From the NCBI GenBank assembly GCA_026003355.1, contig BPHC01000008.1, positions 1 to 64,000 on the forward strand: DNA of 64,000 nucleotides, read 5' to 3'. This document shows, piece by piece, positions 27,707-35,527 of the stretch. The notes under the pieces were generated by a model that saw nothing but the letters and a program-made list of their open reading frames with translations, was not told the DNA's origin and did no database searches. The position numbers and the translations under genes were made by a program. This stretch comes from Cyclobacteriaceae bacterium. Its GTDB lineage: Bacteria; Bacteroidota; Bacteroidia; Cytophagales; Cyclobacteriaceae. Position 1 is the first letter of the stretch; the number at the start of each line of letters is the position of its first letter.

Positions 27707-27739
27707 AACCCTGCCCGGTATGGCAGGGTTATTTTTTTT
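27707..27739 (+). terminator. Rho-independent terminator
   Basis: A perfect 9-bp stem AACCCTGCC / GGCAGGGTT with a 6-nt loop is followed by A and eight T. The stem overlaps the stop codon of the convergent hisA-like gene (27729-27731). Confidence 0.92.
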
Positions 27740-28472
27740 CCCGAACAATAAACTGTTCCAGATCTTTAAGTTTAAGGATGCCTTCGTAATAGGCTTTGCC
27801 GAAAATTACGGCAAACAGGCCCAGGTCGTTCAGGCGTTTAATGTCGTCCACACCCCGCACTCCGCCGCTGGCCAGGATGCACAGTTCGGGGAAGCGCTCC
27901 CGCAATTCCTTGTAGAAATCAAAAGCCGGGCCCTCGAGCACGCCATCGCGCGACACATCGGTTGATTTGACGTACTTCAACCCGCGGGTATAAAAATAAT
28001 CCAGATGCTCGAACAGCGTAAGCTCCGACCGCTTCTGCCACCCGCGAAACAGCAGTTTCTTGGTAACCACATCGGTTACATCGGCTCCCAGCGTAATTTT
28101 TTCCCTTCCGTAGGTAATGAGCCAGGAGGCAAACAATTCGGGGTTGGCTATGGCAATACTGGAGGCAGTAATGTAGGCAGCGCCGGCTTCGTAGGATTTG
28201 CTGATGTCGCCATCGGTTGAAATACCTCCGGTAAAATCAATTTTCAGATTGGTATAACCGGCTATTTGCTCAATAATATGATAATTCAGCGGGGCACCAC
28301 GTTCGGCACCATCCAGGTCTACCAGATGCACCACTTCAATGCCATGATCGGCAAAGCGCCTGGCCAGATCCAGCGGATTTTCGGGATAGGTCTTTTCGCT
28401 GGCCGGGTCGCCCTTCCGCATTTTCACTACCCGGCCCTTCCGGATGGCGATGGATGGAATAACCTGAATCAT
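27729..28472 (-). CDS. HisA-like (beta/alpha)8 protein lacking a catalytic Asp
   Basis: 247-residue homologue of HisA, the ProFAR isomerase of histidine biosynthesis. The barrel shows KMRKGD, VVHLVDLDGA, IDFTGGI, the second catalytic Asp in GADVTD, the STDVSRDG loop, ILASGGV and FGKAYYEG. The first catalytic Asp, normally in PA(I/L)DL (Asp8 in Thermotoga HisA), is replaced: the protein reads PSIAI, with Ala9 in that position. No other his gene is nearby. It may be a paralogue with a different phosphosugar substrate or a non-catalytic role. It is convergent with the lipoprotein gene and divergent from the gene at 28551. Confidence 0.85.
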   Translation of the reverse strand: MIQVIPSIAIRKGRVVKMRKGDPASEKTYPENPLDLARRFADHGIEVVHLVDLDGAERGAPLNYHIIEQIAGYTNLKIDFTGGISTDGDISKSYEAGAAYITASSIAIANPELFASWLITYGREKITLGADVTDVVTKKLLFRGWQKRSELTLFEHLDYFYTRGLKYVKSTDVSRDGVLEGPAFDFYKELRERFPELCILASGGVRGVDDIKRLNDLGLFAVIFGKAYYEGILKLKDLEQFIVREKK

Positions 28473-28550
28473 ACGGGCAAGTTACCACTTGCAAAGAAAT
28501 TTGCCTGCCTTCGGGCATTGATTTTGCATAATGTATTAACTTTAAAAGGC

Positions 28551-30131
28551 ATGAATCGTATTGCAATCGTTTTCTGTATTCTTTCGGCTTTGCCGGCTGC
28601 CGCACAGGCACCGGTGCGCAAACTTCCGCCCATTATCAACCATCCCTCCATCAATGTTTCAGCGCCCTATATCAGTGCCGATGGCAATACACTGGTATAT
28701 CTGAGCGACTACTCCGAAGGCGGGGTGCTTACCGTGTATTTCACACAGCGCACCGCCGGACAATGGAAACAACCGGTGGCACTGCCCAGGCATATCAATA
28801 CACGGCTAAACTTTATACGGGGCTATGCCCTGAGCGCCGATGGTAACACGCTGTTCATTACATCGGCTAAGTCGGGAGGCGTGGGTGGTTACGATATATG
28901 GTGGGGAAGGCTTAATTCTTATTCGTGGAATGACCTTGAGAATATGTTCAAACCCATAAACTCGCCTGAAAACGAAGGATGCCCGAGTATTACACCCGAC
29001 GGAAACACAGTTTACTTTATGCGATGCGAAAAAATGGATGCCGACAAGGCCTCCGGTTGCCGCATAATGGTATCGGTAAAAGATAATGTTGGCCGCTGGA
29101 CGGAACCGCAGGAACTGCCGCCTTATATTAATACCGGAAATTCGCAATGCCCACGGATAATGGCCGATACCGAAACGCTTATTTTTTCATCAGACCGGCA
29201 GGGCCCGGGCAAAGGAGGAATGGACCTGTACCTGACCCGCCTGGCAAACGGAACGTGGAGCAAACCTGTGCCGCTTGATTTTGCCAACACCGAAGGTGAC
29301 GATATTTATGTAAGCGCCACCTCAAACGGACGTTACCTGTTGCGCGACATGACGGGAAAGTTCAAAACTGAACTTACCGAACTTCTGTTCCCGGAAGAGG
29401 TACGCCCGAAAGGAGTAATGAAAATAGAAGGCTCGGTTAATGGCAGTGATGGCAACGTTCCTGCCGCCTATGTGTCGGTTACAGACCTTTCATCCGGGCA
29501 GCGTGCCTACTCTGTGCGCCCCGACCCGCAGGGCAATTTTACCCTTTACCTCAAAGCCGGAACAACCTACGAGCTGGCTGTTGACCCGGCTGAAAGCCAC
29601 CTCACATATTATACCGAAGTCATTGACCTTACCGGTGATGCCAACCTGAACACACGGAAAATATCAGCATCCATAAAACCATTGAAGGTGGGTGATGAGC
29701 TGGAACCCCCTGGCCTGGCATTTAAACCTTATTCGTCAGAACCTGCCCATAGCGAAGCCGCATTAAACCGGCTGGCGCGGTTGCTTAAAAATAATCCGCA
29801 GTTTCAGTACGAAATACAGGTTTTGCTGGAGGGCTATCAGGAAGACTCCGTGCAGTCATCTCCCGACCTTACCGAAGTAGTGGCCGACACCCTGCGGTAC
29901 AAAATTGCCGATATCGATACGCTGGGGCAGCTGTATGAGCGCGATAGCCTGTCGGTAAAAGTTACCTGGCATAATGACCGTACCGCGCGGCAGGCAGAGC
30001 AAATCATCGGGCAACTCACGCAACTGGGTGTTCCGGCCGAAGCGCTGCATCCTTTTACCAATGCACGTCCTGAGCCGGATGCCACCCTGCGCAGAACGCG
30101 CATACGCGTGGCCGTTCGTAATAAACCTTAG
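28551..30131 (+). CDS. PorE-like exported protein: PD40 propeller, CarboxypepD-like, OmpA-like
   Basis: 526-residue protein from the ATG at 28551, which gives a clean signal peptide (to AAAQ); the longer upstream frame has none. Residues about 40-280 are PD40/WD40-like propeller repeats (SADGNTLVYLSDYSEGG, TPDGNTVYFMRCEK, FSSDRQGPGKGGMDLY). Residues about 288-375 are a carboxypeptidase-regulatory-like beta-sandwich, and about 395-526 a diverged OmpA-like domain (EAALNRLARLLKNNPQFQYEI, LRRTRIRVAV) with an insertion. The order matches T9SS PorE, but the N-terminal TPR region and a lipobox are missing. A role in anchoring surface structures to peptidoglycan is likely. A -7-like TAACTTTA lies at 28537-28544. 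Confidence 0.8.
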   Translation: MNRIAIVFCILSALPAAAQAPVRKLPPIINHPSINVSAPYISADGNTLVYLSDYSEGGVLTVYFTQRTAGQWKQPVALPRHINTRLNFIRGYALSADGNTLFITSAKSGGVGGYDIWWGRLNSYSWNDLENMFKPINSPENEGCPSITPDGNTVYFMRCEKMDADKASGCRIMVSVKDNVGRWTEPQELPPYINTGNSQCPRIMADTETLIFSSDRQGPGKGGMDLYLTRLANGTWSKPVPLDFANTEGDDIYVSATSNGRYLLRDMTGKFKTELTELLFPEEVRPKGVMKIEGSVNGSDGNVPAAYVSVTDLSSGQRAYSVRPDPQGNFTLYLKAGTTYELAVDPAESHLTYYTEVIDLTGDANLNTRKISASIKPLKVGDELEPPGLAFKPYSSEPAHSEAALNRLARLLKNNPQFQYEIQVLLEGYQEDSVQSSPDLTEVVADTLRYKIADIDTLGQLYERDSLSVKVTWHNDRTARQAEQIIGQLTQLGVPAEALHPFTNARPEPDATLRRTRIRVAVRNKP

Positions 30132-30241
30132 TTAATGCCCTGATTTTTAAACATTTTTAACGAAATTGCGCTGCCGGAAACCAAAGAACCTTCCGGTTCG
30201 TTATCAAAGCGTTACGTTTATTAATTTACTGAAAGACAGAA

Positions 30242-30469
30242 ATGGGACGACCTCCTACCCTACCCAAAAAGAAAAAAGACGGTTTTTATATCGAAGTCAG
30301 AAATAAAGGCTCCAAATCACCCGGGATTATTCTTATCCGCGACACCTATGAGGCCATGATGCAGGCTGCAAGAATGTACGAAGTTACCAAAGACGTTATT
30401 ATTCTGGGTGAGCACCGGGGCGGAAAGCGTGTGGAAGACCAGCCTAAAAGGAAATCTTCAAAAAAATAG
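30242..30469 (+). CDS. Small basic protein of unknown function
   Basis: 75-residue, very basic protein (lysine-rich ends, MGRPPTLPKKKKDGFYIEV at the start, KRKSSKK at the end) with a short alpha/beta middle (IILIRDTYEAMMQAARMYEVTKDVIILGEH). Charge and size suggest nucleic-acid or ribosome binding, which is inference; I do not recognise a named family. A -7-like TACGTTTA lies about 25 bp upstream. Its stop is 1 bp from the end of the convergent ispH gene. Confidence 0.7.
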   Translation: MGRPPTLPKKKKDGFYIEVRNKGSKSPGIILIRDTYEAMMQAARMYEVTKDVIILGEHRGGKRVEDQPKRKSSKK

Positions 30470-30470
30470 C

Positions 30471-31571
30471 CTACGCGGGCTGCAGAAAATCGCGCACCAC
30501 ATCTTCCACCGGCCTTGCTTCGGGGAAAAAAGCTGCCAGGCGCAGCAAAACCCGGTCTACCAGTGTATCGGGGCATGAGGCCCCGCTGGTAAGCACCACT
30601 GTAACTGGATGGGATGCGGGCAGCCAGTTACGTGTAACTTCATGCTTTTTTTCTTCATAATTCCAGTGCCGTATTTCGTGCTCCGAAAGAATTTCACGCT
30701 CTGAGTTGATAAAATAAGTGGGGAACTTCCGGCGGCACAATTCGGCAATGTGCGAAGTGTTGGAACTGTTGTAGCCACCCACCACCAGGGCGAGATTGGC
30801 CGGCATAGCGAGCAGCGCCAGTGTGGCTTCCTGGTTATCGTTGGTGGCATAGCACAGCGTATCGCGGGTGTCGGCAAAATGCCTGCTCAGGTTTTCGCTT
30901 CCGTATTTTTCGGCCATTACATTTCTGAAAAAATCAGCTATGCCCTGTGTTTCGGTGGCCAGCATGGTGGTTTGGTTTACCACGCCAACGCGCTGCAAAT
31001 GTTTTTCGGGGTCAAAGCCGGCCGAGTAGCGACCTGCAAATTCCTCAAAGAACTGCGCCCCGGGTTTTTCACCCTTTATGTAGGCTGCCAGCCTTATGGC
31101 TTCATCCATATTGCGGATAACAACCGAAGGTGCCGAGCGTGCGCTATGCGAAAAAGTGGCACGTGTTTCTTCGTGTGCAGGTTTGCCGTGAATAATTACG
31201 GTATAGTTTTCTTTGCCCAACCGGGCAGCACGGTTCCATACCTTTTCAACAAATGGGCACGTGGTGTTGTATTTATGCAGTTCCACGCCTTTATTCAGCA
31301 GCAGCTGTTCGGTTTCTACTGTAGTACCGAAGGCGGGCACAATAACGATGTCATCGGCACGTATTTCATCCCAGGGAATAAAGAGGGTGCCGTCGGTGTC
31401 GGCAATGAAGCGGATGCCGCGTTCCTGAAGGTCGGTATTTACCTCAGGGTTATGAATCATCTGGCTGAGCAGGAAAACGCGACGGCCTTTTTGCTCCTCC
31501 AGAGCCCGGTAGCTTATTTCGATGGCATTTTCAACACCGTAGCAAAAGCCAAAGTGCCGTGCCAGATACAC
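30471..31571 (-). CDS. ispH: 4-hydroxy-3-methylbut-2-enyl diphosphate reductase
   Basis: IspH (LytB), the [4Fe-4S] enzyme giving IPP and DMAPP in the last step of the MEP isoprenoid pathway. The cluster cysteines are Cys10 (FGFCYGV), Cys105 (TTCPFV) and Cys333 (GASCPDTL); the substrate-binding IIHGKPAHEETRAT is also present. The first usable start is the GTG at 31571, but coding sequence continues upstream without a stop for 43 codons (KKFNIPAWYRSSVTGAVKEA..., LLDFGPLK), resembling the long N-terminus of Cytophagales IspH as I recall it. That extension would begin at an ATC codon at 31700, as no ATG, GTG or TTG exists. Upstream lies a promoter with an 8-bp inverted repeat (31719-31740). Confidence 0.93.
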   Translation of the reverse strand: MYLARHFGFCYGVENAIEISYRALEEQKGRRVFLLSQMIHNPEVNTDLQERGIRFIADTDGTLFIPWDEIRADDIVIVPAFGTTVETEQLLLNKGVELHKYNTTCPFVEKVWNRAARLGKENYTVIIHGKPAHEETRATFSHSARSAPSVVIRNMDEAIRLAAYIKGEKPGAQFFEEFAGRYSAGFDPEKHLQRVGVVNQTTMLATETQGIADFFRNVMAEKYGSENLSRHFADTRDTLCYATNDNQEATLALLAMPANLALVVGGYNSSNTSHIAELCRRKFPTYFINSEREILSEHEIRHWNYEEKKHEVTRNWLPASHPVTVVLTSGASCPDTLVDRVLLRLAAFFPEARPVEDVVRDFLQPA

Positions 31572-31718
31572 TTTAAGCGGGCCGAAATCGAGCAGGCTGG
31601 GCGAAAAATCCTGCTTGCGCTGATCGCGCAGCCTGCGCGCCTCCTTTACCGCTCCGGTAACGGACGAGCGGTACCATGCGGGTATATTGAATTTTTTGAT
31701 AAGCCTGTAAGGTTTACT

Positions 31719-31740
31719 ATGCTAACCGCAAAGTTAGCAT
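31719..31740 (-). promoter_or_regulatory. ispH promoter with inverted repeat ATGCTAAC-N6-GTTAGCAT
   Basis: On the - strand the 8-bp arms ATGCTAAC and GTTAGCAT enclose TTTGCG, so that TAACTTTG, an exact -7 element, spans the left arm and spacer (31729-31736). A perfect dyad over the -7 element suggests repression by a dimeric regulator. It lies between the small gene at 31753 and ispH. Confidence 0.6.
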
Positions 31741-31752
31741 TTTGTTTTGCCT

Positions 31753-31926
31753 TCAGGCTGCCTTGCTCAGGGTGTTTTCCTTTACCTTCTTTTTGCGCAC
31801 TTCGCGCGATTCCAGGTCGAAGGTCATTACCTCTACCAGGTTGTTGCGCAGGTAGCGAAGCACCTCCATTACTTTGCCATCAATTTTGCTGCGTACCCGC
31901 TCGCCTCTTTTAAACAGTCTTCTCAT
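31753..31926 (-). CDS. 57-residue basic protein (YodC-like fold suspected)
   Basis: A short gene read directly from the - strand: ATG at 31926, stop at 31753-31755. The product starts MRRLFKRGERVRSKIDGKVM and continues EVLRYLRNNLVEVMTFDLES to a lysine-rich end. The pattern F-x-x-G-E-x-V-x-S-K-x-x-G, with alternating hydrophobics, recalls the small SH3-like DUF2158/YodC proteins, but this is a weak match. It starts 3 bp downstream of the htrA stop and so is probably cotranscribed with htrA. Codon use is normal for the neighbourhood. Confidence 0.65.
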   Translation of the reverse strand: MRRLFKRGERVRSKIDGKVMEVLRYLRNNLVEVMTFDLESREVRKKKVKENTLSKAA

Positions 31927-31929
31927 ATT

Positions 31930-33417
31930 TTACATTCTGAAAGCATAGTTAAACTCGCGCGGAAAGTCTTCATACACACCGCTTAGTATAACAAGCTCGC
32001 CGGGTTTTTTCTTTCCGATTATTTCATTGAAATGCTTTACGGATTTAACCGGTTCATCGTTTACTTTTGTGATAATAAAGCCTTCGTGTACATCGGTATA
32101 TCGCGAAAGCTTGCCATTGGTAAGCGCTTTTATGCGTATGCCGTTTTGCAGATCCAGTTTCTTCAGGGTTTTAGCATCAACTTCTTCCAGCTCAACGCCC
32201 AGTGCGGCCAGAGCGGGTTTTTCTTCCGGCTTCACCACCGAAGTATCGCCCTGACGGTTTTTAAGTACAACGGGAATGGTTATCTCCTTACCTTTCCGGT
32301 TTACGGTAATGTTCAGCTTGTCGCCCGGGCGGTGGCGGCCTACAATTTCTATCAGCGCTGCGCTGGATTTGATGGGGGTATCGTTAATACGCACCACCAC
32401 ATCGCCCTCTTTAATGCCAGCTTCTTTGGCAGCGCTCTTCTCGGCAAAGCCGTTTACAAAGGCGCCTTCGGTTACGGCCAGGTCATGCTCTTTTACCAGG
32501 TCACCGGTTACGCTGGTAATGGTAACGCCCAGCCAACCGCGCTGTACCGAGCCGTACTTCATCAGGTCTTCAACGATTTTGCTTACGATATTCGAGGGTA
32601 CGGCAAATCCGTAGCCGGCATAAGCGCCCGTGGGGCTGGCTATGGCCGTGTTAATGCCCAGCAGCCCTCCGGAAAGGTTAACCAGCGCTCCGCCGCTGTT
32701 GCCGGGGTTAATGGCTGCATCGGTTTGAATAAATGACTCTATAGCCGTGTTGCCCTGGCCGTTGTTGCGGTTAATGATGTCAATGTTTCTTCCTTTGGCA
32801 CTGATGATTCCCGCTGTAACGGTGCTGTTAAGGTTAAACGGATTGCCCACGGCCAGCACCCATTCGCCAACTTTGGCCTGGTCGGAATCAACAAACGACA
32901 GGAACGGAAGATTTTTTTCGTTGATTTTTACCAGGGCAATATCAGTGTCGGGGTCGGTGCCTATTACTTCGGCCTTGAAAGTGCGGTTGTCGTTTAAGGT
33001 TACTTCAACGATGTCGGCATTTTGTACTACGTGGTTATTGGTTACAATATACCCGTCAGAATTAATGATTACGCCAGAGCCCGTGCTTTGGGCGGGGCCG
33101 AAATTTCGGGGTTCAAAAAATTCGCGGAAAGGGAAATCGCGGAAAGGGTCTATGGTTCGCTCCTGCTGCATGGACCGCGCAGTTTGCGTACTGCGGATGT
33201 GCACTACGGCAGGCGTTACTTTTTCGGCCACCCCGGTAAAGTCAAGTACCACGGGGTTGCCTTCTGCATCTTTGGTAAAGGCTATGCGCGTAACCGGCGT
33301 GCCCTGTACGTAATGCACCGAAACCGGCTGCTGAGGTTTAACTACGTAATGATAGATAGCCAGTGTGAGCAGGCTGCCCATGAGCGCAGCCAACAGCAGC
33401 GAACCAAATTTTTTCAT
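31930..33417 (-). CDS. degP: HtrA/DegP family periplasmic serine protease
   Basis: 495-residue envelope protease/chaperone. One N-terminal hydrophobic segment (residues 5-22) acts as signal or anchor. The trypsin-like domain (about 60-300) has the triad His129 (TNNHVV), Asp159 (DTDIALVK) and Ser241 (GNSGGALV). Two PDZ domains follow: the first (about 295-390) is standard (AKEAGIKEGDVVVRIND), the second (about 405-490) is shorter and diverged. The linker near 85-108, rich in Phe, Arg and Pro, corresponds to the LA loop. The small basic gene at 31753 follows 3 bp downstream. It is divergent from the rlmI-like gene. Confidence 0.94.
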   Translation of the reverse strand: MKKFGSLLLAALMGSLLTLAIYHYVVKPQQPVSVHYVQGTPVTRIAFTKDAEGNPVVLDFTGVAEKVTPAVVHIRSTQTARSMQQERTIDPFRDFPFREFFEPRNFGPAQSTGSGVIINSDGYIVTNNHVVQNADIVEVTLNDNRTFKAEVIGTDPDTDIALVKINEKNLPFLSFVDSDQAKVGEWVLAVGNPFNLNSTVTAGIISAKGRNIDIINRNNGQGNTAIESFIQTDAAINPGNSGGALVNLSGGLLGINTAIASPTGAYAGYGFAVPSNIVSKIVEDLMKYGSVQRGWLGVTITSVTGDLVKEHDLAVTEGAFVNGFAEKSAAKEAGIKEGDVVVRINDTPIKSSAALIEIVGRHRPGDKLNITVNRKGKEITIPVVLKNRQGDTSVVKPEEKPALAALGVELEEVDAKTLKKLDLQNGIRIKALTNGKLSRYTDVHEGFIITKVNDEPVKSVKHFNEIIGKKKPGELVILSGVYEDFPREFNYAFRM

Positions 33418-33551
33418 AGCTGTAAATTTTTAAGCACCAATAATGCAAGCAAAAAACGGACAAATGCCGATTTTGGTTTTTTCAGGGAACAAAAAACTGA
33501 AAACTTGTCAGTCCGGAAGCCGGCGTTCCGGTCGTAATTACGCAAATGCGG

Positions 33552-33559
33552 TAATTTTG
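33552..33559 (+). promoter_or_regulatory. -7 element upstream of the rRNA methyltransferase gene
   Basis: TAATTTTG matches TAnnTTTG exactly and ends 12 bp before the ATG at 33572. This supports that start over the upstream in-frame ORF extension. No -33 TTTG is seen at the usual distance. Confidence 0.5.
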
Positions 33560-33571
33560 GTTGTTGAGAAT

Positions 33572-34756
33572 ATGATAAACGGGAAAGTATGGCTACGTAA
33601 AGGCCGGGAAGAGTCGGTGCTGCGGGGGCATCCGTGGATATTTTCGGGCTCTGTGCAACAGGCTGACCCCGGCCTTGCCGATGGCGACTGGGCCGAAGTG
33701 GTAAACAGCCACGGTAAAACGCTGGGCTATGGACACTATCAACGCGGCACCATAACGGTGCGCATGCTCGTAAGGGGAGAAGAATCTCCGCCCCCCGATT
33801 TCTGGAAAACCAGGCTTGCACGGGCCCTGGATATGCGGCGGGCGCTGAACCTGCCTGAGGCCGGAACCAATGCCTTCAGGCTGGTGCATGGCGAAGGTGA
33901 CGGCATGCCCGGCCTGATAATAGACTATTACAACGGAGTAGCCGTAGTTCAGGCGCATTCGGCCGGTATGCATCGTCAGCGCCACGCCATTGCCGATGCC
34001 CTGGTTCAACTCATGGGGACGGCTTTGCAGGCCGTTTATTACAAAAGCCGGGGCACCCTGCCCGTTGCGCTGCGTGCCGAAGCAGCGGATGAATACCTGT
34101 ATGGCCATGCTGCTGTACCCCATTGTATTTCGGAAAATAACTGCCTGTTCGATGTAAACTGGGAAGAAGGCCAGAAAACGGGATTTTTCCTGGACCAGCG
34201 CGAAAACCGCTCCTGGGTGGCGCGCCATTGCCATAACCGGACCGTACTGAACACCTTTTGTTACACCGGGGGCTTTACCCTCTATGCCCTGAAAGCCGGA
34301 GCCCTGCGGGCCGACTCGGTTGATGTCTCTGCGCGGGCCTTAGAGATTACCAAAACCAACCTGAGGTTGAACGGCTTTGACACAAACCACAATCGTTGCC
34401 TGCAGGCCGATGCCTTTGACTACCTGGAAACTTCGGCCGGAAACTACGACTTGATTATTCTGGACCCTCCCGCCTTTGCCAAACACCGGGAGTCGAAACA
34501 TCAGGCTGTAAAGGGTTACCAGCGACTCAACATGCTGGCGATGAAGGGCATAAAAGAAGGCGGGCTGTTGGCCACCTTTTCCTGCTCGCAGGTTATTGAC
34601 AGGCAGTTGTTTTACGATACCGTTGTGTCGGCTGCAGTGCTTGCCGGCCGCGACATAAAAATTTTACACCGTATGGGTCAGCCACCCGATCACCCCGTGT
34701 CGGCCTTCCATCCGGAAGGGGAGTATTTAAAAGGGCTGATTTTGTGGGTGGGTTAG
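33572..34756 (+). CDS. rlmI: RlmI-like class I SAM-dependent rRNA methyltransferase
   Basis: 394-residue enzyme of the RlmI/RlmK family, which makes m5C in 23S rRNA. An N-terminal PUA domain (about residues 5-75: RKGREESVLRGHPWIFSGSV) is followed by a central EEHEH-like part (FRLVHGEGDGMPGLIID) and a Rossmann methyltransferase domain: FFLDQRENR, the SAM motif NTFCYTGGFTLYA, the catalytic-region DPPAFAK, and ATFSCSQ, whose Cys is the probable nucleophile. The ATG at 33572 follows a -7 element and starts the family sequence. It is divergent from htrA. Confidence 0.88.
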   Translation: MINGKVWLRKGREESVLRGHPWIFSGSVQQADPGLADGDWAEVVNSHGKTLGYGHYQRGTITVRMLVRGEESPPPDFWKTRLARALDMRRALNLPEAGTNAFRLVHGEGDGMPGLIIDYYNGVAVVQAHSAGMHRQRHAIADALVQLMGTALQAVYYKSRGTLPVALRAEAADEYLYGHAAVPHCISENNCLFDVNWEEGQKTGFFLDQRENRSWVARHCHNRTVLNTFCYTGGFTLYALKAGALRADSVDVSARALEITKTNLRLNGFDTNHNRCLQADAFDYLETSAGNYDLIILDPPAFAKHRESKHQAVKGYQRLNMLAMKGIKEGGLLATFSCSQVIDRQLFYDTVVSAAVLAGRDIKILHRMGQPPDHPVSAFHPEGEYLKGLILWVG

Positions 34757-34810
34757 GGTTATGCATTGTACGTACTCCTTTATTTCTTCTTACATCCGGC
34801 TGTATGCACA

Positions 34811-35527
34811 TTACTGCCGGGACAACTCAGGGGGGTGGGTATAAATTACTACCTCCCATCTGAAAGCCCATCGCCACTTTATGGAATAGTGCGCTATGCC
34901 GGCCTCGCGTAAAATATTCTGCCATTCGCTGAAAGTAAAACCGCGCAGCACCGACAGGGGGGCATCGTACTTAACCATATCCGAACCGGAAAACAAGCGG
35001 GTTAACAACCTGATGCTGTGATAGGCCAAAAAGTGGCGGTGCAGGTCGTTGATAACAATGCCTCTGCGGGCCTGGTGTTTTAGTTGTTTTAATAAAGTTA
35101 CCAGTTCCTGGTGTGTAAAATGATGCAGAAATAAGGTGGCCAGTACAATGTCGAACGTTTGTTCTGCAAATGAAGAATCGAAAATGTTAAGGGTCTCGAA
35201 ACGTATCTGGGGTGTATGGGTGTGCTGGCGTGCATAGGATATGATGTGCGGATTGGCATCAATGCCCGTAAGCTGCAGGTTATGCTGCGGAAAATTTTTG
35301 GCAATAAGCCGCAGCATTTCACCACTGCCGCAGCCCAGGTCGGCAAGGGTTACCGGCACATCGGGGCCGGGCAGGAGGCGGCGCAGAATGTTTAAGGTAA
35401 TGCGGTTGCCACCCAGCCATTGATTAATGAGGTCCAGTTCGCGCAGCGTGCGGCATACCACTTCGCCCGAGCATAGCAGGTTGTCCATCATTTCCGGGGC
35501 GTGGCTTCGTGCGGCAAACCGGCTCAT
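34811..35527 (-). CDS. Class I SAM-dependent methyltransferase of the PKS cluster
   Basis: 238-residue methyltransferase. The SAM-binding motif ADLGCGSGEML (about residues 62-72) is followed by LTGIDANPHIISYAR, FDIVLATLFLHHF and the UbiE-like INDLHRHFLAYH. Its start overlaps the stop of the type III PKS by 4 bp (ATGA), implying translational coupling and joint action. The likely role is O- or C-methylation of the polyketide made by the PKS, which is inference from context. The name UbiE would be too specific. Confidence 0.85.
   Translation of the reverse strand: MSRFAARSHAPEMMDNLLCSGEVVCRTLRELDLINQWLGGNRITLNILRRLLPGPDVPVTLADLGCGSGEMLRLIAKNFPQHNLQLTGIDANPHIISYARQHTHTPQIRFETLNIFDSSFAEQTFDIVLATLFLHHFTHQELVTLLKQLKHQARRGIVINDLHRHFLAYHSIRLLTRLFSGSDMVKYDAPLSVLRGFTFSEWQNILREAGIAHYSIKWRWAFRWEVVIYTHPPELSRQ

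Noticed and set aside
30750-31913. Long + strand reading frame of 387 codons
   Set aside because: It lies antisense to ispH and the small gene at 31753, whose products have clear family motifs; it has no recognisable domain.
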